Below are positions 7,721-15,056 of a DNA stretch of 44,802 nucleotides, piece by piece. The stretch lies in the NCBI GenBank assembly GCA_025356175.1, contig JANXUP010000118.1, positions 1-44,802 of the forward strand, read 5' to 3'. Source of the DNA: Sphingomonadaceae bacterium (GTDB taxonomy: Bacteria > Pseudomonadota > Alphaproteobacteria > Sphingomonadales > Sphingomonadaceae). The position numbers were made by a program, and so were the translations under genes. The number at the start of each line of letters is the position of its first letter. The first letter of the stretch is position 1. Below the pieces are notes generated by a model. The model worked only from the letters and a program-made list of their open reading frames with translations. It ran no database searches and was not told the origin of the DNA.

Positions 7721-9655
7721 ATGACCAAAGCCGGCCGCCCCGATCTGCCTAACGGTTCCGACCGGTTCCATGAGGACAAGGCGACCTATACGATGAAGGG
7801 CAGCCAGCCCGACCTCGAGGCCGGGGTTGCCGCGATCCGCGAGGTGCAAGCCACGCTGCGGCCCAAGCCCGGGGTTTACCGCATGCTCGATGCGCGCGGC
7901 GATGTGCTCTATGTCGGCAAGGCCCGCGCGCTTAAAAACCGCGTGGCGAATTATCTGCAGGTCGAGCGGCTGCCGCTGCGCTTGAAACGCATGGTCAGCC
8001 AGACCCGCGCGATGACCATCGTTACCACCAACTCCGAAGCTGAGGCGCTGCTGCTGGAAGCGCAACTGATCAAGCGCTTTCGCCCGCCCTACAACGTGCT
8101 GCTGCGTGACGATAAAAGCTTCCCGTTCATCCTCCTGCGCGCCGATCACGCTTTCCCGCGGATCAGCAAGCATCGCGGTGCGCGGCGAGCCAAGGGCAAC
8201 TATTACGGGCCGTTCGCCAGCGCTGGTTCGGTCAACACCACGATCAACGCGCTGCAGAAGCTGTTCCTGCTGCGCAGCTGCACCGACAGCTTTTTCAGCC
8301 GCCGTGACCGGCCGTGCCTGCTGTATCAGATCAAGCGCTGCTCGGCCCCCTGCGTCGGCCGGATCGACGCGGCCGGGTATGGCGAACTGGTTGGTGAGGC
8401 GAAGGACTTCCTCGGCGGCAAGTCGTCCGATGTGCAGGCCAAGCTCAACGCGCAAATGGAAGCGGCCGCCGCCGCGCTAGATTTCGAGACCGCCGCGATG
8501 CTGCGCGATCGGCTGCGCGCGGCGACCTTTATCCAGGGCAGCCAGGCGATCAATGCCGAGGGACTGGGCAGCGCCGATATCTTCGCGGTCGCTTGCCGCA
8601 ACGGTCAGTTCGGGGTGCAGGCGTTCTTCATCCGCGGCGGGCAGAACTGGGGCCACCGCGCGTTCTTCCCCAGCCATACCGAAGGGCTGAACGAGGAGGA
8701 AGTGATGACCAGCTTCCTCGCCCAGTTTTACGAGGAAGTGCCGCCGCCGCGCACAATCCTGCTCGACCGCAAGCTGGCCGAAGCCGAGCTGCTGGCGGAG
8801 GCGCTGAGCGGCGTGGCGGGGGGCAAAGTCGAGATCGCGGTGCCGCAGCGCGGGGATCGGCTGCGGCTGGTCCAGCAGGCGAGCCGCAATGCCGTTGAGG
8901 CGCTTGAACGGCGGCAGGCCGAGAGCGGCGCGAAGAGCAAGCTCAACCGCGAGCTCGCCGAATTTCTCGAACTGGCCGAACCGCCGAGCCGCATCGAGGT
9001 TTACGATAACAGCCATATCCAGGGCACCGCGGCGCTCGGCGCGATGATCGTCTCCGGACCTGACGGGTTCATCAAGGGCCAGTACCGCAAGTGGAATATC
9101 AAGACCGCGCAGACCAACGACGATTTCGCGATGATGCGCGAAGTGTTCGGGCGGCGGTTCGCGCGCGCTCAGGAGGAAGACCCCGACCGCGATAACGACA
9201 TGTGGCCCGATCTGGTCCTGATCGATGGCGGCAAGGGGCAGATGTCCTCGGTCAAGGATGCGCTCGAGGAGCTGGGGATCGAAGACGTGCCGCTGATCGC
9301 CATCGCCAAAGGCCCGAGCCATGGGCGCGAGGGGCGCGAGGTATTCCATTTCCCCGACGGGCGCGAAAAAATGCTCCCCGAAAACGCCCCGCTGCTGTTC
9401 CACCTCCAGCGGCTGCGTGACGAGGTTCACCGCTTCGCCATCGGCGCTCACCGCGACAAGCGAAGCCGCGCAATTACCGCGTCACCCTTGGACGAAATTC
9501 CCGGGATCGGCCCGGCCCGCAAACGCGCGATGCTGCTGCACTTCGGAACCGCCAGCAAAGTCCGCGCGGCGAGTCTGGCAGACCTGCAGCACGCGCCGGG
9601 GGTCAGCGCGACGGTGGCGCAGACTGTGTATGACTTTTATCATCCGGGCGGGTGA
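7721..9655 (+). CDS. uvrC: Excinuclease ABC subunit C
   Basis: UvrC makes the dual incisions of nucleotide excision repair after UvrA/UvrB recognise damage. The 644-residue product has the GIY-YIG nuclease domain (PGVYRML...LYVGKA), the conserved cysteine cluster around PCLLYQIKRCSAPC, a UVR motif near LDFETAAMLRDRL, the RNase H-like UvrC domain with EVYDNSHIQG and LVLIDGGKGQ, and a C-terminal double helix-hairpin-helix (IPGIGPARKRAML...). The ATG at 7721 starts a short extension ending ATYTMKGSQPDLEAG, as in other sphingomonads; ATG 7793 is a less likely alternative. It is divergent from the acyltransferase and convergent with the haemoglobin gene. Confidence 0.96.
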   Translation: MTKAGRPDLPNGSDRFHEDKATYTMKGSQPDLEAGVAAIREVQATLRPKPGVYRMLDARGDVLYVGKARALKNRVANYLQVERLPLRLKRMVSQTRAMTIVTTNSEAEALLLEAQLIKRFRPPYNVLLRDDKSFPFILLRADHAFPRISKHRGARRAKGNYYGPFASAGSVNTTINALQKLFLLRSCTDSFFSRRDRPCLLYQIKRCSAPCVGRIDAAGYGELVGEAKDFLGGKSSDVQAKLNAQMEAAAAALDFETAAMLRDRLRAATFIQGSQAINAEGLGSADIFAVACRNGQFGVQAFFIRGGQNWGHRAFFPSHTEGLNEEEVMTSFLAQFYEEVPPPRTILLDRKLAEAELLAEALSGVAGGKVEIAVPQRGDRLRLVQQASRNAVEALERRQAESGAKSKLNRELAEFLELAEPPSRIEVYDNSHIQGTAALGAMIVSGPDGFIKGQYRKWNIKTAQTNDDFAMMREVFGRRFARAQEEDPDRDNDMWPDLVLIDGGKGQMSSVKDALEELGIEDVPLIAIAKGPSHGREGREVFHFPDGREKMLPENAPLLFHLQRLRDEVHRFAIGAHRDKRSRAITASPLDEIPGIGPARKRAMLLHFGTASKVRAASLADLQHAPGVSATVAQTVYDFYHPGG

Positions 9656-9661
9656 GTTATT

Positions 9662-10102
9662 TCAGGCTGGTTCGCGAACCGCCATATATCCGGCGGTGAC
9701 TTCGCCCTTATGCGCAGCGAACGCCGCCAGTACTTCACCCTGCTCGGCATCGGGGATCTTGAAGGAAACCAGCGTTCTGCCCAGTTCGGCCGCCACTTCG
9801 TCGAATTCAGCCGGTGAAATCTTCAGATTACGGTGCGCCTCTTCAAGGCCGAGGTTGTCATGACCCGGGCGGGTCGGTGTGTACTCAAACGGACCGCCTG
9901 AAATGTTGCAGACCCATAACGTACGCATGAACTTCAGCCCAGGCAGCCTGCCGAGGCTATTGGTATGCCATTCGCGCAATTGCGGGTTTTCGGATTGCTG
10001 ACCGACGACCGGATTTTGCACCAGCGCATCGCTGAACTGATCGATCACCGCCGCGATTGCAAAAGCTCCGCCAAGCCGCTCGTACAGACTTACTTGCGCC
10101 AT
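9662..10102 (-). CDS. Group 1-like truncated haemoglobin
   Basis: The 146-residue protein has the truncated-globin signature YERLGG at the N-terminus, GGP followed by Tyr in the E-F region and the proximal haem ligand His90 in EEAHRNL. Group 1 truncated haemoglobins bind O2 and NO and are linked to NO detoxification or redox signalling. The B10 position, normally Tyr after a Phe, reads Phe-Ser here (F23-S24), so the usual ligand-stabilising tyrosine seems missing. A candidate EcfG-type promoter lies 68 bases upstream (10170-10194). The gene is divergent from the HWE kinase and convergent with uvrC, 6 bp away. Confidence 0.85.
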   Translation of the reverse strand: MAQVSLYERLGGAFAIAAVIDQFSDALVQNPVVGQQSENPQLREWHTNSLGRLPGLKFMRTLWVCNISGGPFEYTPTRPGHDNLGLEEAHRNLKISPAEFDEVAAELGRTLVSFKIPDAEQGEVLAAFAAHKGEVTAGYMAVREPA

Positions 10103-10169
10103 ATCAGATTCCTTGCTGATTGAGTGGCAACCGACCGGAAATCCGGCAAGCTGGTTTGCCCCATTGCAT

Positions 10170-10194
10170 AACCAGCGGCGCGCAGCATCGTTCC
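10170..10194 (-). promoter_or_regulatory. Candidate EcfG (general stress sigma) promoter for the truncated haemoglobin
   Basis: On the minus strand GGAAC (10194-10190) is followed after 17 bases by GTT (10172-10170), or after 16 bases by GGTT. The alphaproteobacterial EcfG consensus is GGAAC-N16/17-CGTT. The -10 element lies about 68 bases before the ATG at 10102. The -10 match is imperfect, so this is a candidate only. Confidence 0.45.
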
Positions 10195-10257
10195 GGCGAG
10201 CATGGCGACGGAGGCAAGTTCTGCGTTAGCGCCGACGGAGCAGGCTTTTGAACCCCG

Positions 10258-11355
10258 ATGAATGAGTCCAAATGCATTGCTTCAAGCTGGTTCCCAGTGC
10301 ATGGTTTGCAAGTCAAAGCAGCGCATTCTTCCCAGCATTTGGAAAGACATATCATCGTGCCAAGTCTCGCCGTGACGGAACAATGGAGCGAAGCGCACCT
10401 CCGGCTGGCGGTCAAGGCCGCTTGCGTCGCGTTGTGGTCGTGGAATGTCGATGACGACGCCTTTCACATGGATGAGCGCGGGTATGAGCTCTGGGATGTG
10501 CCCTATGCACAGTCGGTCCGGTTTGAAGATCTGTCCGCCAACATCCATCCCGCCGACCGGAACCGGGTCAGAGCCGCGTTTCAGGCGACCCGATCAGCCG
10601 AGGGTTCGTACGAAATCGACTTCCGCATAATCGTGCATGATGAAATTCGCTGGGTTTCGGCGCGGGGCCAGGGCGCCGATGCCGGCATTATCGATCGCAC
10701 CATGTTCGGCGTGTTTCTCGACGTAACCGGACGCAAGCAAGCTGAAGAGGGCAGCGAATTGCTGGCCGGCGAAATGAGCCACCGGGTCAAAAACCTGCTA
10801 ACCATCGCGGCAAGCCTGACGGCCTTCACCTCCAGGTCCGCGCAATCGGTCGAAGACATGGCACACGAACTGATCAATCGGCTGTCGGCGCTGGGTCGCG
10901 CGCATGACTTGGTCAGGCCGCTTCCCGGTTCGCAGGGCACGACTGCGCTCCTGGGCGATTTGCTGAGCGTGCTGGTGTCGCCGTACGATGCACAGGGTGC
11001 TTTCAGCGGCCGCATTCGCGTGGCAGTTCCCAGAATGGGGGTCGGCGAAAAATCCGCCACCGCGCTCGCCATGATTTTTCACGAACTCGCCACGAATTCG
11101 GCCAAGCACGGTGCGCTTTCAAGCATTGCTGGCGCACTGGATATTTCCGGGATCAGCGACGACGACACGCTGACGATTGTCTGGGCCGAAACCGGCGGCC
11201 CCGAGGTGCCGGCAGAACCCCAGCTCAGCGGCTTTGGCAGCAGGATGGTCCAGAAAAATCTTGCCCGGCCGCTCGGTGGCGCGATCAGCTACGAATGGCA
11301 ACCGACCGGGCTGGTGGCGACGCTGACGATGCAGGTCTCAGCGATGGCGCGGTAA
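10258..11355 (+). CDS. PAS-domain HWE-family sensor histidine kinase
   Basis: The protein is 365 residues from the ATG at 10258. A GTG at 10357 has GGAAAG 10 bases upstream and would give a 332-residue product starting MPSLAVTEQW, which may be the true start. There is no membrane segment. A PAS fold (LWSWNVDDDAFHMDERGYELW through the FLDVTGRKQAEE boundary) precedes the kinase core with the phospho-acceptor His175 in EMSHRVKNLL, the N-box HELATNSAKHGALS and the WAE tripeptide that gives the HWE family its name. HWE/HisKA_2 kinases commonly feed PhyR in the general stress response or orphan regulators. No response regulator lies in the window. Confidence 0.9.
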   Translation: MNESKCIASSWFPVHGLQVKAAHSSQHLERHIIVPSLAVTEQWSEAHLRLAVKAACVALWSWNVDDDAFHMDERGYELWDVPYAQSVRFEDLSANIHPADRNRVRAAFQATRSAEGSYEIDFRIIVHDEIRWVSARGQGADAGIIDRTMFGVFLDVTGRKQAEEGSELLAGEMSHRVKNLLTIAASLTAFTSRSAQSVEDMAHELINRLSALGRAHDLVRPLPGSQGTTALLGDLLSVLVSPYDAQGAFSGRIRVAVPRMGVGEKSATALAMIFHELATNSAKHGALSSIAGALDISGISDDDTLTIVWAETGGPEVPAEPQLSGFGSRMVQKNLARPLGGAISYEWQPTGLVATLTMQVSAMAR

Positions 11356-11382
11356 TCGGTCGCTGCCGCGAGCGATCCCCCC

Positions 11383-12507
11383 TCAAACCGCCCCATACAC
11401 CGCCGCAATCAGCGCCTTGGCCCGCGCGTCGTCGCGCAGGTTCGCGTCCATGCGGTTCATTGTGTAAGCCAGCGTCAGCCCCATCTCGGGGTCGGCGAAG
11501 GCGAACGAGCCGCCCCAGCCGGTGTGGCCAAAGGCGGCTTCGGTCGGGCCGAACACGCCGCTTGAATTGCGCAGGAAGCCGGCGGCCCAGTCGCACTCGA
11601 TCCCAAGCACCAGGTCGATGTTGCGGATTTGCTGGGTGGTCGCCTTGGCCAAAGCGGCAGGTGAAACCAGTCCGTCCTGCGGCGCTATCAGTTTGGCATA
11701 AACGATCGCCAGCGCCCGCGCGGTGCCGTGGCCGCCGGCCGAGGGCAGGTCGGCGGCGCGCCATTCGGGGGTCATGGCGAAACCAGCGCGCAAAGGCGGG
11801 TTGCCAAGTGCGGCGATCTGCGGCGGGGTGAACGCGGCGGGATCGACTGGCGATGCGGGCGGCGGCACCAGTTCGGCGCAGCGGTGTTCCTGTCCTGCGG
11901 GCAGCCCGACAGTGAAATCCACCCCAAGCGGCCCGGCGATCTCCTCGGCGACGAATTGCTTGATTGGGCGGCCTTCGATGCGGCGAAACAGTTCGGTGCC
12001 GAGTATGCCGATCGATAATGCGTGATAGCCACTGGCGCTGCCCGGTTTCCACAACGGGGCCTGAGCCGCCAGCCGTGCCGCCGCGCCGTCTTCGAGCAGT
12101 TCCGGCTCGCTCGCGGTGGTGGTGAAGCCGCACAGGCCGGCCTGGTGCGAAAGCAGCTGGCCGATCGTAACCGCCGCCTTGCCATTCGCGGCAAATTCGG
12201 GCCAAAAGTCCGCCACCGGCTGGTCGTAGGAGAATAGCCCCCGGTCCGCCGCCATCGCATAGCAAATTGCGTGGACGCCCTTGGTCGTCGACCAGACATT
12301 GACCACCGTATCGGCGTTCCACGGCCGGGTTTGCGCCGGATCGGCCCAGCCGCCGTGGAGATCGACTACCATTTCCCCATTCATCGTCGCCGCGAACGAC
12401 GCACCGATCTCGTTGTTCTGCGCGAAGTTTGCCGCAAAAGCATCGCGCACTGCAGTGAAGCGGTCGGTGCAAGTGCCCGCAATGGTCAGCTCGGCAATTT
12501 CGTTCAT
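11383..12507 (-). CDS. Beta-lactamase-fold serine hydrolase (EstB/CubicO-type esterase)
   Basis: The start is the ATG at 12507 (MNEIAELTIA), with GGGAG about 10 bases upstream; the frame is open further but without a credible start. The 374-residue product has the S-x-x-K motif STTK (Ser73, Lys76) and a Tyr in SGYHALSIG (Tyr161) at the place of the class C Y-x-N tyrosine, as in EstB-type esterases. No signal peptide is visible, which argues against a secreted beta-lactamase and for a cytoplasmic carboxylesterase. The substrate is unknown. It is convergent with the HWE kinase gene, with 27 bp between stops. Confidence 0.9.
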   Translation of the reverse strand: MNEIAELTIAGTCTDRFTAVRDAFAANFAQNNEIGASFAATMNGEMVVDLHGGWADPAQTRPWNADTVVNVWSTTKGVHAICYAMAADRGLFSYDQPVADFWPEFAANGKAAVTIGQLLSHQAGLCGFTTTASEPELLEDGAAARLAAQAPLWKPGSASGYHALSIGILGTELFRRIEGRPIKQFVAEEIAGPLGVDFTVGLPAGQEHRCAELVPPPASPVDPAAFTPPQIAALGNPPLRAGFAMTPEWRAADLPSAGGHGTARALAIVYAKLIAPQDGLVSPAALAKATTQQIRNIDLVLGIECDWAAGFLRNSSGVFGPTEAAFGHTGWGGSFAFADPEMGLTLAYTMNRMDANLRDDARAKALIAAVYGAV

Positions 12508-12561
12508 CGGCGGCTCGCTCCCTTGGCTTGCGGGCCTTCTGCCCGTCTGTTTTCCTACACT

Positions 12562-12593
12562 GCGGCGGCCTGTTAGGATGCCCGCCGCTTTTT
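12562..12593 (+). terminator. Terminator-like hairpin with no plus-strand gene
   Basis: GCGGCGG (12562-12568) pairs with CCGCCGC (12582-12588), followed directly by five T. The shape is that of a plus-strand intrinsic terminator, but both neighbouring genes are on the minus strand, so there is no obvious transcript for it to end. The rest of the 12508-12712 gap holds a tandem 9-bp repeat (ggtccaagc twice, 12675-12692) and no gene I can support. Confidence 0.35.
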
Positions 12594-12712
12594 CAAATCG
12601 TCGATGCTCTCGCCTGCGCAAAGTGGCACGTCTGCAAGCAAGGTAATAGTTCAGTTTTTTCGGCTTAGGACTGTGGTCCAAGCGGTCCAAGCTTTTACAG
12701 TGCGCCGATCGA

Positions 12713-13603
12713 TCACCCCTTCGGCACGACCTTTCGGATCATCCCTTCCTGTGCCACGCTGGCCACCAGGCGGCCGTCCTGCGTGAACACGCGGCCCCGG
12801 TTGAAGCCGCGGCCGCCGCCGCTCCACGGGCTGTCGGTGGCGTAGAGCAGCCATTCGTCGGCGCGGAATGGCTCGTGGAACCAGACCGCGTGATCAAGGC
12901 TGGCGCTGACCACTTCGCCGCGCGCCCAGCTCAGGCCGTGAGGCAGGGCGCAGGTACCAAGCAGGGTCATGTCGCTGGCGAAGGCAAGGATCGCGCGGTG
13001 CACGCGCGGGTCATCGGGCAAGGGTGCGACCGCCTTGAACCATGAGTGCGAGCGCGGCGGCGCGGCGACCGGGTTCATCCAGTGGCGGCCTTCGACCGCG
13101 CGCATTTCGACCGGACGCGGGGCAAAAAAGTGATGGCGCGCCTCGGGCCGGGCCTGCTCGGCAAAGCGGCGGCGGACCTCGGTTTCGGGTTCGAGCTCAT
13201 CAGGCCCCGGCACTTCGGGCATTGCACAGTCGACATGATGCAAGCCGTCCTCGTGCTTCTGGAAGCTCGCGGTCATGCTGAAGATCGGGCGGCCTTGCTG
13301 GCTCGCCACGACGCGGCGGTTGGAGAAACTGCCGCCGTCGAAATCGCGCTCAACCTTGTAGTCGGTCTCATGTTCCTCGGCGCCGCCGCGCAGGAAATAG
13401 GCGTGCAGCGAATGCGCCGGGCGCGCCGGATCGACGGTCAATTCGGCCGCGCACAGCGCCTGCGCGATCACCTGCCCGCCGAACACCCGGCCAACCCCGC
13501 CGCGCTTCTTGCGGCCGACGAAATGGTCATCGCCCTGGGGTTTCACTTCAAGCAGTTTGACCAGGCCGGAAACGAGCCGTTCGGGAGTAAGTTCGGGTTC
13601 CAT
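12713..13603 (-). CDS. tesB: Acyl-CoA thioesterase II
   Basis: The 296-residue protein is a double-hotdog TesB thioesterase that hydrolyses acyl-CoA to free acid and CoA. Typical blocks are GGQVIAQAL, HSLHAYFLRGG, RRVVASQQGRPIFSMTASFQ and, in the second hotdog, the HAVWFHEPFRADEWLLY segment. The start was placed at the ATG at 13603 (MEPELTPERLV) because the longer open frame runs through an intergenic repeat. The ribosome binding site is poor. The length agrees with the family. A repeat element separates it from the acetyltransferase gene upstream on the same strand. Confidence 0.93.
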   Translation of the reverse strand: MEPELTPERLVSGLVKLLEVKPQGDDHFVGRKKRGGVGRVFGGQVIAQALCAAELTVDPARPAHSLHAYFLRGGAEEHETDYKVERDFDGGSFSNRRVVASQQGRPIFSMTASFQKHEDGLHHVDCAMPEVPGPDELEPETEVRRRFAEQARPEARHHFFAPRPVEMRAVEGRHWMNPVAAPPRSHSWFKAVAPLPDDPRVHRAILAFASDMTLLGTCALPHGLSWARGEVVSASLDHAVWFHEPFRADEWLLYATDSPWSGGGRGFNRGRVFTQDGRLVASVAQEGMIRKVVPKG

Positions 13604-13661
13604 GCTGCGGCTTTGCGTTGCGATTGAAGACGCGTCAATGGGGTGGAGGCAGGAAGATGAT

Positions 13662-13787
13662 TCGCGCAAAGGCCGCAAAGAAGGATTGCGCTGCAGGCAA
13701 TCCCAAATTCTCCCGCGCGAGGTTTGCCATCGAGAGCGGCTTCGCCGCAAGCGCAACATCTTGGCGTTTTTTGCGGCCTTTGCGCGA
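13662..13787. repeat. Intergenic inverted repeat element with CGCAAAGGCCGCAAAG arms
   Basis: The arm at 13662-13680 is repeated in inverted orientation at 13769-13787 with 18 of 19 positions matching. About 90 bp lie between the arms. It fills the gap between tesB and the acetyltransferase gene. Short, A/G-biased inverted repeats of this kind are familiar in intergenic DNA of sphingomonads, but I cannot count copies from one window. A small non-autonomous element or a transcript-level hairpin are both possible. Confidence 0.7.
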
Positions 13788-13802
13788 GACAGCTCTTCTG
13801 CC

Positions 13803-14969
13803 TTAATTCCCAGCAGGATTGCGCCGCAGTTCGGCCTTAACCAATCGACCGAACAACGCTCGCCGCACCCTGCCACCAATTGCGATTGAAAGGCGGCCAA
13901 TCGGGCGGCGTTCGCGCCAGATGTGGTCGATCATCGGATGGTCGGCGGCGGCACAGCTGTCGCACCAGTCGATCTCGGGCTGGCCGAGCATCTCCAGGTT
14001 CTCGCGCTGGACCAGCACCCCAGGCGAATAGCGGGCATACCGCTCGTCGAACGCGGTCTTGTAAGAGAACGCACCCGGAGGGGTGAGAAAATTGGCGAGC
14101 ATCGCGATCGGTTCGCCATCCAGGTTCAGCGTCAAGCGCTCCAGCCGGCCTGACGTGGCGGCACCGAACAGCGCTTCCTTGAACATCCGGGTGGTGGACT
14201 GATGCGAAGCGATGGCTGAGCCATTGGTGCCCTTCCAGCCCGAATGCTCCAGCGCGAGAAAATCTTCGATCCACCGCGCGAGATGCTCATCCCCGGTGGT
14301 GCGGGTCATGTTGACCTCGCCGAGTTCGGCTAGCCGGTTGAACTGTCGGCGCAATTCCTTGCGCTTCTTGCCCGACAGCGAAGCCTCGAAATAGGCCTCG
14401 GGAGAGAGGTCGGAGGCGAGCATCGCACGGTCTTCGCGGTGAACCGTGGCGGCGAGGCGGTTCTGCTCGGCCAGTACCGCTTGCAACCCTGCATAGACCG
14501 GCCCGGAGAGCGGCATCTGCGCGAGATGGAGGAAGAGTGCCGGTCCCGCGTTCTCGTCTGCCCACTTGAGCAGTGCCCGCCAGAATTCCCGTTCCAGCCC
14601 GCGCGCGACCAGTGGCGCGCCAAGGAAGCAGTTGGGATGGACCCAGCTGGCAAGGTGGGGGATTGGCCAGCGGTAGTAACGCTTCGGCCTATGCAGCGGG
14701 AGCAGCCCGGCAAGCTCACCACCGGCCTCGAAGCGCAAGATGGTGATCTGGCTGTCCGGATCGAAGGCGCGCAGCGCCGCCAGCAAATACCAGCTCTCAT
14801 GGAAGGGGTTGGGCTCGGCAGCGCAGGCGGCGAGGGCATCCCAGGCCAGTCGCGCGCCGGGCGTGTCCAGCGTGCGCCAGCTAACTGCCCGCAAGTCGAG
14901 CGAGCAGGGCGCGCCGTGCGCCGGCGCATGGACTGCAAGGTCCGCTTCTGCAATCGCGCTACTGGCCAA
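13803..14969 (-). CDS. BioF2-like (GNAT-fold) acetyltransferase, CelD/BcsL type
   Basis: The 388-residue protein matches the BioF2-like acetyltransferase domain (Pfam Acetyltransf_6). The N-terminal half has PNPFHESWYLLAAL and LHRPKRYYRWPIPHLASWVHP; the C-terminal half has SGKKRKELRRQFNRLAELGE, the dGEPIAMLANF strand and FDERYARYSPGVLV, which form the acyl-CoA-binding GNAT fold. No signal peptide or membrane segment is seen. Members are often linked to exopolysaccharide or peptidoglycan modification, but nothing nearby tells the substrate. The N-terminal start (ATG 14969) is followed by a low-conservation Ala/His stretch, so a shorter protein is possible. Confidence 0.85.
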   Translation of the reverse strand: MASSAIAEADLAVHAPAHGAPCSLDLRAVSWRTLDTPGARLAWDALAACAAEPNPFHESWYLLAALRAFDPDSQITILRFEAGGELAGLLPLHRPKRYYRWPIPHLASWVHPNCFLGAPLVARGLEREFWRALLKWADENAGPALFLHLAQMPLSGPVYAGLQAVLAEQNRLAATVHREDRAMLASDLSPEAYFEASLSGKKRKELRRQFNRLAELGEVNMTRTTGDEHLARWIEDFLALEHSGWKGTNGSAIASHQSTTRMFKEALFGAATSGRLERLTLNLDGEPIAMLANFLTPPGAFSYKTAFDERYARYSPGVLVQRENLEMLGQPEIDWCDSCAAADHPMIDHIWRERRPIGRLSIAIGGRVRRALFGRLVKAELRRNPAGN

Positions 14970-15056
14970 GCGCCTCTGACTCCACCGCGGCGGGACATCC
15001 GCCGGGTGGAGGGTCTAGCGCCGAAACGCCAAGGAATGGCTAACGCTGGACGATTG

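Noticed and set aside
11285..12472. 395-codon open frame on the minus strand
   Set aside because: Overlaps the esterase gene in another frame; Arg/Gly-rich translation typical of a shadow.
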